A stretch of 19,450 nt of DNA from contig JAFWCS010000432.1 of the NCBI GenBank assembly GCA_017534365.1, positions 1 to 19,450 on the forward strand, given 5' to 3'. Made by a program: the position numbers and the translations under genes. The stretch comes from Clostridia bacterium. Lineage in GTDB: Bacteria; Bacillota; Clostridia; Oscillospirales; Acutalibacteraceae. Shown here one piece after another: positions 1 to 7,027 of the stretch (its first letter is position 1; the number at the start of each line of letters is the position of its first letter). The notes beneath the pieces were generated by a model, which was given only the letters and a program-made list of their open reading frames with translations, was not told the origin of the DNA and ran no database searches.

Positions 1-44
1 ATCAGCACCAGAATCAAAACCACAACGATCCAGATTTTCTTCAT
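1..44 (-). CDS. 5' end of a divergent gene encoding a secreted or membrane-anchored protein (partial)
   Basis: Reading the minus strand from position 44 gives ATG and 14 codons, MKKIWIVVVLILVL, before the window edge. Two lysines followed by a run of Ile/Val/Leu is typical of a signal peptide or an N-terminal membrane anchor. A strong ribosome binding site (GGAGGG, about 57-51) lies six to seven bases upstream, which makes the start credible despite the short length. Nothing can be said about function. It is transcribed away from the phage head cassette, so it probably belongs to the chromosomal flank. Confidence 0.6.
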   Translation of the reverse strand, partial: MKKIWIVVVLILVL

Positions 45-326
45 TGCCGTCCCTCCTTTCTGTTGGATGCAGCATATTGTCCGGGCGTGGCAAGCGCGGT
101 GATCGGCGCGGTCGCATTCCTCCCTTCCCTGCGCGGCTTGTCTTTGCCTTCACTCATATGATGCAGCAGAGATGAAAAAGGTTTAAAAAACGCGAAAAAA
201 TACAAAAAATTTTTTCTTCGGCGGGATTTGTTAGCCTCTGCAGGCTACGAAAACCCGCCGTTTTCCCTATGGTTGAGAGCAGTTCACGCTAAACAAATCA
301 GACGCCTGCCCGGAAAGGATGATTGC
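45..326. other. Divergent intergenic region left of the phage head cassette
   Basis: About 280 bases separate the outward-facing gene at the left edge from the small terminase gene. It contains an AT-rich stretch (about 175-216) with A and T runs, a long imperfect hairpin (219-260), and the terminase ribosome binding site. I could not find a convincing -35/-10 pair with 16-18 base spacing on the + strand, so the promoter of the cassette is not identified. No ORF with a plausible start and ribosome binding site was seen here. Confidence 0.5.
219..264. terminator. Long imperfect hairpin, candidate terminator or leader structure
   Basis: CGGCGGG at 219-225 pairs with CCCGCCG at 254-260. Inside, TTT (227-229) can pair with AAA (250-252), and TAGCCT (232-237) pairs with AGGCTA (242-247) around a four-base loop. 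The + strand 3' side is followed by only four T residues, so it would be a weak terminator in that direction. On the minus strand the stem is followed by an A-rich and then T-rich run. It could insulate the cassette, act in its 5' leader, or be a fossil of an upstream gene's terminator. The base pairing is seen; the role is a guess. Confidence 0.45.
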
Positions 327-806
327 ATGCAACCGCAACTGACAGAAAAGGAGCGCCTGTTCTGCGCTTTTTATGCGCAGAACGGCGACGCCCGCGCCGC
401 GGCGGCTGCCGCAGGTTTCCGCAATCCGCGCCGCAGCGGGGCGAAGCTGCTGCGCCGGCCGCAGATCACCACCGCGCTGGCGGAAGCCCCGGCCGCAGAG
501 GCTTTGCCGGCGGCGATCGAGCGCGGTCTTCGCGCGCTGGCCTTCGGCTCCGCCGCCGACGCGGTCAAGCTCCTGCTGCGCGGGGAGGATCTGACCGCCG
601 GGGAGCTGGAAGCGCTGGATCTTTTCATCGTTTCGGATCTCAAGCGGCCGAAGGGCGGCGGCATGGAAATCAAATTCTTTGACCGGCTCAAGGCGCTCGA
701 GGCACTCAGCCGCTGCGCCGGCGCCGCGGCGCCGGAGGGCGGCAGCTTCCTGCAGGCACTGACCGCCGGCGCAAAGCTGCTCTCGGAAGAGGAGGAGGAC
801 ACGTGA
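327..806 (+). CDS. terS: Phage terminase small subunit
   Basis: This encodes a 159-residue protein that would recognise phage DNA and hand it to the large terminase for packaging. The N-terminal 50 residues fit the Terminase_2-type helix-turn-helix: LTEKERLFCAFY, then an alanine-rich helix (ARAAAAAAGF) and a repeat-like NPRRSGAKLLRRP. The rest is helical and ends in an acidic tail (SEEEEDT), as small terminases often do. I chose ATG 327 over the in-frame TTG at 228 because AAAGGA lies seven bases upstream, and because the extra 33 codons overlap the hairpin and look non-coding. The stop overlaps the GTG start of the large terminase by four bases, so the two are translationally coupled. Family assignment is by motif and position, not by search. 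Confidence 0.85.
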   Translation: MQPQLTEKERLFCAFYAQNGDARAAAAAAGFRNPRRSGAKLLRRPQITTALAEAPAAEALPAAIERGLRALAFGSAADAVKLLLRGEDLTAGELEALDLFIVSDLKRPKGGGMEIKFFDRLKALEALSRCAGAAAPEGGSFLQALTAGAKLLSEEEEDT

Positions 807-2128
807 CGCTCCCGACGAAAAAGCCCGCCTTCGCCCCCTTCTCCAAAAAGCAGATGCAGGTGCTTTGCTGGTGGCTGCCGGAGAGCCCGTTTCACACGCG
901 GGACGCCGTCATCTGCGACGGCGCCGTGCGCTCGGGCAAAACGCTGTGCATGTCCGTTTCCTTCGTCACGTGGGCCTTTTCCCGCTTTGACGGCTGCGCC
1001 TTCGCCCTGTGCGGCAAAACGATCGCCTCCCTGCGCCGCAATCTGGTCACGCCGCTGCTGCCGCTGCTGCGGGAGCTTGGCTTCGCCTGCGTCGAGAAGA
1101 TCTCGCAGAACCTGCTGGAGATCTCTCTGGACGGGCGCAGCAACCGCTTTCATCTCTTCGGCGGCAAGGATGAAGGCTCCGCCGCGCTCATTCAGGGCAT
1201 GACGCTCGCCGGCGTTCTGCTCGACGAGGTGACGCTCATGCCGCGCTCCTTTGTGGAGCAGGCGCTGGCCCGCTGCTCCGTGGAAGGCTCGAAGCTCTGG
1301 TTCAACTGCAACCCGGAGCATCCGATGCACTGGTTCCACGAGGAATGGATCCTGCAGCACGAGAGCAAAAACTGCCTGTATCTGCACTTCACCATGCGGG
1401 ACAACCCGGCGCTGACCCCCGCCATCCTCCGTCGCTATGAGAAGCTGTACTCCGGCGCATTCTATGAGCGCTTTGTTCTGGGCAGATGGGTGGCGGCGCA
1501 GGGCAGCGTCTATCCGATGTTTTCGGCTGCGAAGCACGTCGCCGACCCGCCTGCGCGCATGGAGCGCTATTTCATCTCCTGCGACTACGGTACGGTCAAC
1601 CCCTGCTCCTGCGGGCTTTGGGGGGAACACGGCGGCAAGTGGTACCGCATCCGGGAATATTATCATGACTCCCGCAAAACCGGGGAGCAGCGCACGGACA
1701 GCGAGCATTATGCCGCGCTCTGCGCGCTCGCGGGCGATCTGCCGATCGAGGCCGTGGTGGTCGATCCCTCCGCCGCCAGCTTCATCGAATGCATCCGCCG
1801 GGCCGGCCGCTTCCGCGTGCTGCCCGCGCGCAACGACGTGAGCGACGGCATCCGCCAGGTCTCCGATCGGCTGAAGGCGGGCACCCTCCTCTTCTCGCCC
1901 GCCTGCAGAGATACGATCCGGGAATTCGGACTGTATCGCTGGGAGGAAAACGCGGCCAGGGACGCCGTGCGCAAGGAAAACGATCACGCGATGGACGACA
2001 TCCGCTATTTCGTTGCCACCGTGCTCGCGCAGGAAGCGCAGGACAGCTTCTTCGCCCTCGCCGCAGAAAGGAGAGGTTCATGGAAATCTTCAAAAACCGA
2101 ACCGCACCCCGCATCTCCGCGCCGGTGA
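803..2128 (+). CDS. terL: Phage terminase large subunit (packaging ATPase and nuclease)
   Basis: This is a 441-residue DNA-packaging motor that uses ATP to drive genome translocation into the prohead and cuts the concatemer with its C-terminal RNase H-like nuclease. The Walker A motif is GAVRSGKT at residues 40-47. The Walker B is LAGVLLDE at 135-142, with E142 the likely catalytic carboxylate, and a coupling-type WFNCNP lies at 166-171. The nuclease half shows CDYG (D261), VVVDPSA (D321) and AMDDI (D398/D399), the usual spaced acidic residues. Length is normal for PBSX/SPP1-like enzymes. It starts at GTG, behind GGAGGAGG that lies inside the small terminase gene. The 3' end overlaps the portal gene by 49 bases. 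All key residues are present, so this gene looks functional. Confidence 0.93.
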   Translation: MTLPTKKPAFAPFSKKQMQVLCWWLPESPFHTRDAVICDGAVRSGKTLCMSVSFVTWAFSRFDGCAFALCGKTIASLRRNLVTPLLPLLRELGFACVEKISQNLLEISLDGRSNRFHLFGGKDEGSAALIQGMTLAGVLLDEVTLMPRSFVEQALARCSVEGSKLWFNCNPEHPMHWFHEEWILQHESKNCLYLHFTMRDNPALTPAILRRYEKLYSGAFYERFVLGRWVAAQGSVYPMFSAAKHVADPPARMERYFISCDYGTVNPCSCGLWGEHGGKWYRIREYYHDSRKTGEQRTDSEHYAALCALAGDLPIEAVVVDPSAASFIECIRRAGRFRVLPARNDVSDGIRQVSDRLKAGTLLFSPACRDTIREFGLYRWEENAARDAVRKENDHAMDDIRYFVATVLAQEAQDSFFALAAERRGSWKSSKTEPHPASPRR

Positions 2129-3195
2129 CGCGGCCGGCGGAGCAGCGGCCCTTCGGCATGCTGGACGGCTACGTGCCCCTCGGCGCGCCGCAGCTGCGGC
2201 TCTATTATGCGCTGCGCGAGGCTGTGCCGGTGATCGACGCGGCGATCTTCAAGCTCGTGCGTCTGACCGGCGGCTTCACCGTGGACTGCGCGGACCCGGG
2301 GGCGGCCGAAGCCCTGCGCGCATTCCTGGCGCAGGTGCCGGTCGGCGGCAACCGGCAGGGCGTCGCCGCCTTCCTGAGCACCTATTTCGAGCAGCTGCTC
2401 ACCTGCGGCACGGCGCTGGGCGAGATCGTGACCGACACGGCCGGCGCGCCCCGCGCGCTCTTCAACACGCCGCTGCAGGATATCGAGCTGCGCCGCGCGG
2501 CCAACGGCTTCGACGTGGATCTGTTCGTCCGCCGGGCGGGCGGCCTGCGCCGGGTCCCGCGGCAGGATCTCTGCCTGCTGAGCGTGCTCGATCCCGATCC
2601 CGGCGCGCTGACCGGCAATTCGCTGCTCAAGGGCCTGCCCTTTGTGAGCGGCATCCTGCTGAAGATCTTTGAGAGCATCGGCGCGAACTGGGAGCGCGTG
2701 GGCAACCTACGCTTCGCCGTCACCTACAACCCGCGCAGCGACGCAGTCGACCGGGCGTATGCCAAAGACCGCGCCATGCAGGTGGCAAAGGAATGGGGCG
2801 AAGCCATGCAGAGCGGCGGCGCCGTCAAGGATTTCGTTGCCGTGGGCGACGTGCAGATCAAGGTCATCGGCGCGGACAATCAGATCCTGGACAGCGAAGT
2901 GCCCGTGCGGCAGATGCTCGAGCAGATCGTCGCCAAAACCGGTCTGCCGCCCTTCATGCTCGGGCTTTCCTGGTCCAGCACCGAACGCATGAGCGCCCAG
3001 CAGGCGGACGCGCTGACCAGCGAGCTGGAAGCCTACCGCCGCATCCTCACGCCGGTGATCGACCGCATCTGCCGCGTTTATCTGCGGCATCTGGGCTGCA
3101 CCTGCCGCCGGAGATCCGCTGGGACGACATCACCCTGCAGGATGAAGTGGAACAGAGCCGCGCGCTGCTCTATCGCGCACAGGCCGCTGCCATGA
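2080..3195 (+). CDS. Phage portal protein, C-terminus altered by a -1 frameshift
   Basis: This encodes the dodecameric ring that would sit at one capsid vertex and form the DNA channel. As read, the protein is 371 residues from ATG 2080, behind AAAGGAGAGG. Residues 1 to about 340 look like an HK97/SPP1-type portal: an early segment with VIDAAIFKLVRLTGG, a central FESIGANWERVGNLRF, and the late QMLEQIVAKTGLPPFMLGLS stretch with SSTERMSAQQADA. After the codons for HLGC (about 3088-3099) the frame becomes arginine- and cysteine-rich nonsense. A portal-like tail, LPPEIRWDDITLQDEVEQ, continues in the -1 frame from 3102 to a stop at 3212. One added base would give a 377-residue protein. It is either mutated or carries a sequencing error; see the findings. 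Confidence 0.85.
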   Translation: MEIFKNRTAPRISAPVTRPAEQRPFGMLDGYVPLGAPQLRLYYALREAVPVIDAAIFKLVRLTGGFTVDCADPGAAEALRAFLAQVPVGGNRQGVAAFLSTYFEQLLTCGTALGEIVTDTAGAPRALFNTPLQDIELRRAANGFDVDLFVRRAGGLRRVPRQDLCLLSVLDPDPGALTGNSLLKGLPFVSGILLKIFESIGANWERVGNLRFAVTYNPRSDAVDRAYAKDRAMQVAKEWGEAMQSGGAVKDFVAVGDVQIKVIGADNQILDSEVPVRQMLEQIVAKTGLPPFMLGLSWSSTERMSAQQADALTSELEAYRRILTPVIDRICRVYLRHLGCTCRRRSAGTTSPCRMKWNRAARCSIAHRPLP

Positions 3196-3207
3196 CGAAA
3201 GGAGACG

Positions 3208-4077
3208 ATTGATACGGAACCCACCACCCCGACCCTGCCCGCCGATGAGCTGGAACGCATCGCGCAGTTCACGCGCAAGCCGCTCGACGCGCAGGATCTC
3301 TATACCTTCTCGCTGATCCTCTGCGACAACGAGATCGACCGTGACTGCGAACGCTTCACGGTGGAGGCGCTGCAGAAGCTGGCCGGGCTGTTCATCGGCA
3401 AAACCGGCATCTTCGATCACAGCGCCAGCGGCAAGGATCAGACCGCCCGCATCTATGAGACGGCGATCGTAACCGATCCGGACCGCACGACGGCGGCAGG
3501 CGAGCCTTACACCTGCCTGCGTGCCAAAGCCTATATGGTGCGCACGGAGAAAAACAAGGACCTGATCGCCGAGATCGAAGCCGGCATCAAGAAGGAGACC
3601 AGCGTCGGCTGCTGCGTGCAGAGCATCCGCTGCTCCGTCTGCGGCAAAGATATCAAAGCGGAGGGCTGCACGCATCAGAAGGGCCGCGTTTACGGCGGCA
3701 AGCGCTGCCATTATCTGCTCGATCAGCCGGCCGACGCCTACGAATGGTCCTTTGTCGCCGTGCCCGCGCAGCGCAATGCCGGCGTGGTCAAATCCTTCAC
3801 GCCCGGCGCCTTCGCCCCCGCCGATCCGGAGACGCAGGCGCTCGCCGCCGCCTACCGGACAGAGCTGCTCGGCGACGTGCTGCAAACGGCCGCACGCTGC
3901 GTCCCGACGCTGGAAAGCAAGGTGCTGCGCAGCCTGTGCGCCGACGCGCCGGCCGACGTGCTCAAAGCGCTGCGGGACGCCTTCCGCGCGCAGGCCGATC
4001 AGGCGCTGCCCCTGCTGCGCCAGCTGCAGGCCGATCCGGCCGCAGGCGAAAACGAAAACAACGCTTATCAGATCTGA
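3208..4077 (+). CDS. Prohead (head maturation) protease with zinc-ribbon insert and scaffold-like C-terminus; start codon unclear
   Basis: This is a likely HK97-type S78/U35 serine protease that processes the assembling capsid. Coding character begins at 3211 (DTEPTTPTLPADELERIAQF, then YTFSLILCDNEIDRD), but no ATG, GTG or TTG starts this frame there. ATT at 3208 is the only near-start behind AAAGGAG; I use it provisionally. The first canonical start, GTG 3361, would remove about 50 plausible residues. With ATT as residue 1, the candidate catalytic His is H71 (IFDHS) and the Ser is S132 (KETSVGC). The EWSFVAVPAQRNAGV motif begins near residue 179, as in prohead proteases. Cys142, Cys145, Cys154, His156 and Cys167 could bind zinc. 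The last 75 residues are helical and may act as scaffold. Confidence 0.8.
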   Translation: MDTEPTTPTLPADELERIAQFTRKPLDAQDLYTFSLILCDNEIDRDCERFTVEALQKLAGLFIGKTGIFDHSASGKDQTARIYETAIVTDPDRTTAAGEPYTCLRAKAYMVRTEKNKDLIAEIEAGIKKETSVGCCVQSIRCSVCGKDIKAEGCTHQKGRVYGGKRCHYLLDQPADAYEWSFVAVPAQRNAGVVKSFTPGAFAPADPETQALAAAYRTELLGDVLQTAARCVPTLESKVLRSLCADAPADVLKALRDAFRAQADQALPLLRQLQADPAAGENENNAYQI

Positions 4078-4079
4078 TT

Positions 4080-4086
4080 AAGGAGG
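4080..4086 (+). promoter_or_regulatory. Strong ribosome binding site of the decoration protein gene
   Basis: AAGGAGG lies eight bases before ATG 4095. It matches the anti-Shine-Dalgarno sequence better than the other sites in the cassette. It fits the high copy number expected of a decoration protein and decides the start, because the frame is open much further upstream. Confidence 0.75.
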
Positions 4087-4094
4087 TTTTTCTT

Positions 4095-4433
4095 ATGTCC
4101 GTTGCATTTCAGGGCTTTCAGGAAAACGCCGTGACCTTCAAGGTCAGCGGCGAAGTCACCGCCGGCAAGCCGGTCAAGCTGGCAAGCGCTGCAACCGTCG
4201 CTCCCTGCAGCGCGGGGGATGTCTTTATCGGCTTTGCGCTCGAGAGCGACAGCGCCTATGCGGCCGTGCGTCTGCGCGGCGCGGTCACGGCCAAGTATAC
4301 CGGCACGGCGCCGACCGTCGGCTTCACGAAGCTCGTTGCCGACACCAACGGCGTGAAAACCGGCACCGCCGGGCGCGAATACCTCGTGCTCGACGTCAAC
4401 ACGACTGACGCGACCGTCACGTTTCTGATGTAA
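4095..4433 (+). CDS. Small capsid decoration/cement-type protein
   Basis: This is a 112-residue, beta-rich protein lying directly between protease and major capsid genes, the position of head decoration proteins such as lambda gpD. It begins MSVAFQGFQENAVTFKVSGE and continues with alternating short beta segments (KPVKLASAATVAPC, GDVFIGFALE, AAVRLRGAVTAKYTG) and no helices of note. That pattern resembles DUF2190-like and gpD-like capsid cement proteins. It would bind the outer capsid surface and stabilise the expanded head. The function is inferred from position, size and predicted fold; no diagnostic motif exists. The gene is complete, and 17 bases separate it from the capsid gene. Confidence 0.65.
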   Translation: MSVAFQGFQENAVTFKVSGEVTAGKPVKLASAATVAPCSAGDVFIGFALESDSAYAAVRLRGAVTAKYTGTAPTVGFTKLVADTNGVKTGTAGREYLVLDVNTTDATVTFLM

Positions 4434-4450
4434 AAGAAAGGAGCTTGCAT

Positions 4451-5458
4451 ATGGCTGATTTTGACAATCTCAGACTGGAAAAGGGCATGTATGCCGGCAA
4501 CATCTTCACCGCAACGCTCGAACGCCTGGATCCGAGCGAACACTACAAGGGCACCGCGCTCGAGGGGCTGGACGCCTATCAGCGTCAGCTCAAGCGCTTC
4601 GGCATCCGCGTGAGCGGACCGGGCAGCGATATTGTCGATAAATTCTTCTCCACCGGCGACAGCGCCGTGCTCTTCCCCGAATACGTATCCCGCGCGGTGC
4701 GTCAGGGGCTCGAGCAGGCAAATCTGCTGCCCAAGCTCGTCGCCTCCGTGACAAACATCGACGGCATCGACTACCGCTCCGTCGCCTCGGTTCCCTCGGA
4801 GGATGAGAAAGAGCTGAAGATCGTCGGCGAGGGCGCGTTCATCCCCGAAACGAACGTGCGCACGAAGGAGAACCTTGTGCGTCTGCGCAAACGCGGCCGC
4901 ACGCTCGTGGCCTCCTATGAAGCGATCAAATATCAGCGCCTGGATCTCTTCACGGTCACACTGCGCCAGATCGGCGCCTACATTGCGCGCACCCAGCTCA
5001 AGGACGCGATCGACGTGCTCGTCAACGGCGACGGCAACAACAACGCCGCGCCCGTCAGCAGCTGCGGCTCGCCCGGCCTGCTGACCTACGAGGATCTGGT
5101 CGACCTCTGGAACAGCTTCGATCCGTATGAGATGAACACGCTCCTCGCCGGCGCGAACGCAATGGCCAGCCTGCTCATCATGGATGAATTCCGCGACGGG
5201 GCGGCAGGCCTGACCTTCCACGGCACGGGCAAGGCGATCACGCCCCTCGGCGCGACGCTGCTCAAATCCAACGCTGTCGGCGACGGCAAGCTGCTTGCGC
5301 TCGACCGCACGGCCGCGCTGGAAATGGTCAAGGCCGGCGACGTGACCACGGAATACGACAAGCTCATCGACCGCCAGCTCGAACGCGCGGTCATCAGCTG
5401 CACGGCAGGCTTTTCCAAGCTCTTTGACGGCGCGGCGAAAGTTCTGACAATCTTCTGA
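4451..5458 (+). CDS. HK97-fold major capsid protein
   Basis: This encodes the 335-residue main shell subunit. The N-terminal 60 residues are polar and helical (LRLEKGMYAGNIF, LEGLDAYQRQLKRFGI), consistent with an N-arm or short scaffold region. FFSTGDSAVLFPEYVSRAVRQ then leads into the P-domain. VASVTNIDGIDYRSVASVP resembles the E-loop, RGRTLVASYEAIKYQRLDLF the long spine-helix region, and NGDGNNNAAPV the following turn. The C-terminal A-domain contains MNTLLAGANAMASLL and the DRQLERAVISCTAGFSKLF strand-helix pair. I chose ATG 4451 because GAAAGGAG sits about seven bases upstream; an in-frame TTG at 4445 is too close to that site. Size and order after protease and decoration genes fit a siphovirus-type head. 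The ORF is intact. Confidence 0.88.
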   Translation: MADFDNLRLEKGMYAGNIFTATLERLDPSEHYKGTALEGLDAYQRQLKRFGIRVSGPGSDIVDKFFSTGDSAVLFPEYVSRAVRQGLEQANLLPKLVASVTNIDGIDYRSVASVPSEDEKELKIVGEGAFIPETNVRTKENLVRLRKRGRTLVASYEAIKYQRLDLFTVTLRQIGAYIARTQLKDAIDVLVNGDGNNNAAPVSSCGSPGLLTYEDLVDLWNSFDPYEMNTLLAGANAMASLLIMDEFRDGAAGLTFHGTGKAITPLGATLLKSNAVGDGKLLALDRTAALEMVKAGDVTTEYDKLIDRQLERAVISCTAGFSKLFDGAAKVLTIF

Positions 5459-5474
5459 GAGGGGGGGGATCCGG

Positions 5475-5840
5475 ATGATCGATCCCTGGAGCGTGCTTTT
5501 CCTGCTGCGCAGCTGTTATCAGCGGGAGGAAGCCGACGATGCGCTGCTGCCGCTCTGCGCGGCGGCGGCGGCCGAGCTGGACGCCCGGCTGCGCGCGGAC
5601 GCCGATCCCGGCGACGTGCGTCTGCTGTATGCGGCGGCCATGGCAGTCTATCACCGTCTCTGCCTGCGGACGCTGGAGGGCGGGCAGGGCGTCACCGTCT
5701 TCAAGGCCGGCGACGTCACGGTCAACCTCGACACGCAGTCCCTGATCAGAAGCGCCGCGCAGGAGCTGGAACGCGCCCGCGCCGCCGCGCTCCCCCTGCT
5801 GCGGGACGACGCCTTCTTTTGCGGGCAGGTGACGGTATGA
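5475..5840 (+). CDS. Head-tail connector protein (gp6-like adaptor), putative
   Basis: This is a 121-residue, mostly helical protein immediately after the capsid gene, where siphoviruses encode the adaptor ring that docks under the portal. The first half is helical (SVLFLLRSCYQREEADDALLP and an alanine-rich helix). The middle contains GQGVTVFKAGDVTVNLD, a short beta segment. The C-terminus is another helix. Helix-rich size and position match HK97 gp6/SPP1 gp15-type connectors, but the sequence has no motif that proves it. The Shine-Dalgarno region is unusual: a run of eight G residues (5461-5468) ends six bases before the ATG. The stop overlaps the next start (ATGA at 5837-5840). Confidence 0.6.
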   Translation: MIDPWSVLFLLRSCYQREEADDALLPLCAAAAAELDARLRADADPGDVRLLYAAAMAVYHRLCLRTLEGGQGVTVFKAGDVTVNLDTQSLIRSAAQELERARAAALPLLRDDAFFCGQVTV

Positions 5841-6181
5841 ATCTGACTGCTTTGTTTGCCGCCTACGGCCGCCCGGCCGCGCTCTGCGCCGCGGACGGCA
5901 CGATGCAGTCGGAAACGGCGGCCATCATCTCTCCGCTTCGCTACAAAAACAAGATGTATCTCGACGGTGTGAACACGGAGATCGGCTTCAACTCGCAGGG
6001 GCATTATCTCTATCTCGGCCCGCCGTCGCCGGATCTGACGCTGGCGTCGGAGGGCGATTATCTGACCGCAGGCGGAGAGAAATACCGCATCGACCGCGCG
6101 GAACGGGTCTATCACGGCAGCGAGATCTTTTATATCTGGGCGATCATCCGCGTGATCGTGGAAACGGAGGACCCCGTATGA
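5837..6181 (+). CDS. Head completion/head-tail joining protein, putative
   Basis: This is a 114-residue, beta-strand-rich protein. NKMYLDGVNTEIGFNSQGHY and LYLGPPSPDLT precede EGDYLTAGGEKYRIDRAERVYHG, a pattern seen in the second ring of the head-tail connector (SPP1 gp16, HK97 gp7 and phage head-tail joining proteins). A C-terminal strand ends WAIIRVIVETEDPV. It would seal DNA in the filled head and provide the surface for tail attachment. It overlaps both neighbours by four bases, so it should be translated together with them. Its presence matters: the cassette keeps connector genes although no tail genes follow. Confidence rests on order and fold pattern only. Confidence 0.55.
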   Translation: MNLTALFAAYGRPAALCAADGTMQSETAAIISPLRYKNKMYLDGVNTEIGFNSQGHYLYLGPPSPDLTLASEGDYLTAGGEKYRIDRAERVYHGSEIFYIWAIIRVIVETEDPV

Positions 6182-7011
6182 GCGAAATCAGCGCATTGCC
6201 CGCAAGCCTGGTGGAGTGGCTTTCCGCGCGCGAAGAGCTGCAGGGCATCCGCTTTCTGACGGAATACCCTGCCGTCAAAAAAGCGATCCCGCTCCGGCAT
6301 ACCACGGTGGCCGTCGGCATCGGCGGCATGGAGATCACGGATTCCTTCACGGAAAACGAAAACGGCGTGCTCGTGGAGAACGAATACTGCCGCCAGGTGC
6401 TGATCCGGGTCAAGCTTTCCATTCATGCGCCGTTTGCCGCGGGCGGCACCGCCTGTCACGACGCCTTCACGGATATCATCGACTGTCTGAGCTTTGATTC
6501 CGATCTGGAGATCCTCGAATCCGGCTGCAACGGCATCACCGCCGACCGCGACACAGACGCCTTCGTGCTCGACGCGTTCATGCGGGTCAAGGCCGCGCTC
6601 TGCCCGGCGGAGACCTCCTCGCTGGTCCTGCCTTCCTTCTTCAGCAAGACGCTGCTGTGCGCCTCGCACATCAACGACGACAGCATCCATCTGACCGGCG
6701 CGCAGCAGACCTATCTGGAGCAGCCGTTTCAGACCGGCAGCTATTTCGGCACGGGCAACGCCAGCCGCAGCATCTCGCTCGGCTTTCAGCCGAAAGCGGT
6801 CCTGATCTTCGTTTCCGGCCTGCCGCTGTATGATCCGTATGACGGCAATACGACCGCAGCGGGCATCGGCCTCGCAAGCGGCTGCAGCGCGGGGATCGCC
6901 CTGACCGGGACCGGTTTCCGCGTCACGCAGGTCGACACGCCCGCGCAGGGCGAGGTCGCGCCGCAGCTCAACCGCCTCGGCGTCACCTATTGCTATATCG
7001 CGTTCCGCTAA
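6178..7011 (+). CDS. Tail-terminator-like N-terminus fused to a fibre-type beta domain
   Basis: This is the 277-residue last gene of the cassette. Residues 1 to about 165 form a mixed alpha/beta unit in the slot of the tail-terminator or minor completion protein: VEWLSAREELQGIRFLTEYP, then alternating strands, and an HDAFTDIIDCLS helix. From about residue 183 the style changes to short strands with glycine turns (FQTGSYFGTGNASRSISLGF, then QPKAVLIFVSG) ending YCYIAFR at the stop. This resembles surface or receptor-binding modules at the ends of phage fibre proteins. The fusion is unusual for a terminator-type protein. It starts at ATGA overlapping the previous stop, and transcription ends at the terminator 17 bases later. 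Domain assignments are pattern recognition, not searches. Confidence 0.6.
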   Translation: MSEISALPASLVEWLSAREELQGIRFLTEYPAVKKAIPLRHTTVAVGIGGMEITDSFTENENGVLVENEYCRQVLIRVKLSIHAPFAAGGTACHDAFTDIIDCLSFDSDLEILESGCNGITADRDTDAFVLDAFMRVKAALCPAETSSLVLPSFFSKTLLCASHINDDSIHLTGAQQTYLEQPFQTGSYFGTGNASRSISLGFQPKAVLIFVSGLPLYDPYDGNTTAAGIGLASGCSAGIALTGTGFRVTQVDTPAQGEVAPQLNRLGVTYCYIAFR

Positions 7012-7027
7012 ACCTTATCTGACTGCG

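Noticed and set aside
228..326. Upstream TTG start extending the small terminase by 33 residues
   Set aside because: The extra segment overlaps the hairpin and has no ribosome binding site; ATG 327 has a good one.
371..1987. Long minus-strand open frame (538 codons) opposite the terminase genes
   Set aside because: It is a GC-rich antisense shadow: the + strand frames carry clear terminase motifs, and the minus frame has low-complexity Ala/Arg/Gly composition and no recognisable ribosome binding site or domain.
3097..3106. Programmed -1 ribosomal frameshift in the portal gene
   Set aside because: No slippery heptamer or obvious downstream pseudoknot at the join; programmed shifts in phages are usually in tail chaperone genes, so mutation or error is more likely.
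4451..5458. Capsid protein as an encapsulin
   Set aside because: Neighbouring terminase, portal, protease and connector genes, and the absence of a cargo enzyme gene, show a phage-head origin rather than an encapsulin operon.
6724..7011. Diversity-generating retroelement target in the C-terminal domain of the last cassette gene
   Set aside because: No reverse transcriptase gene and no template repeat of the 3' end could be seen in the window.
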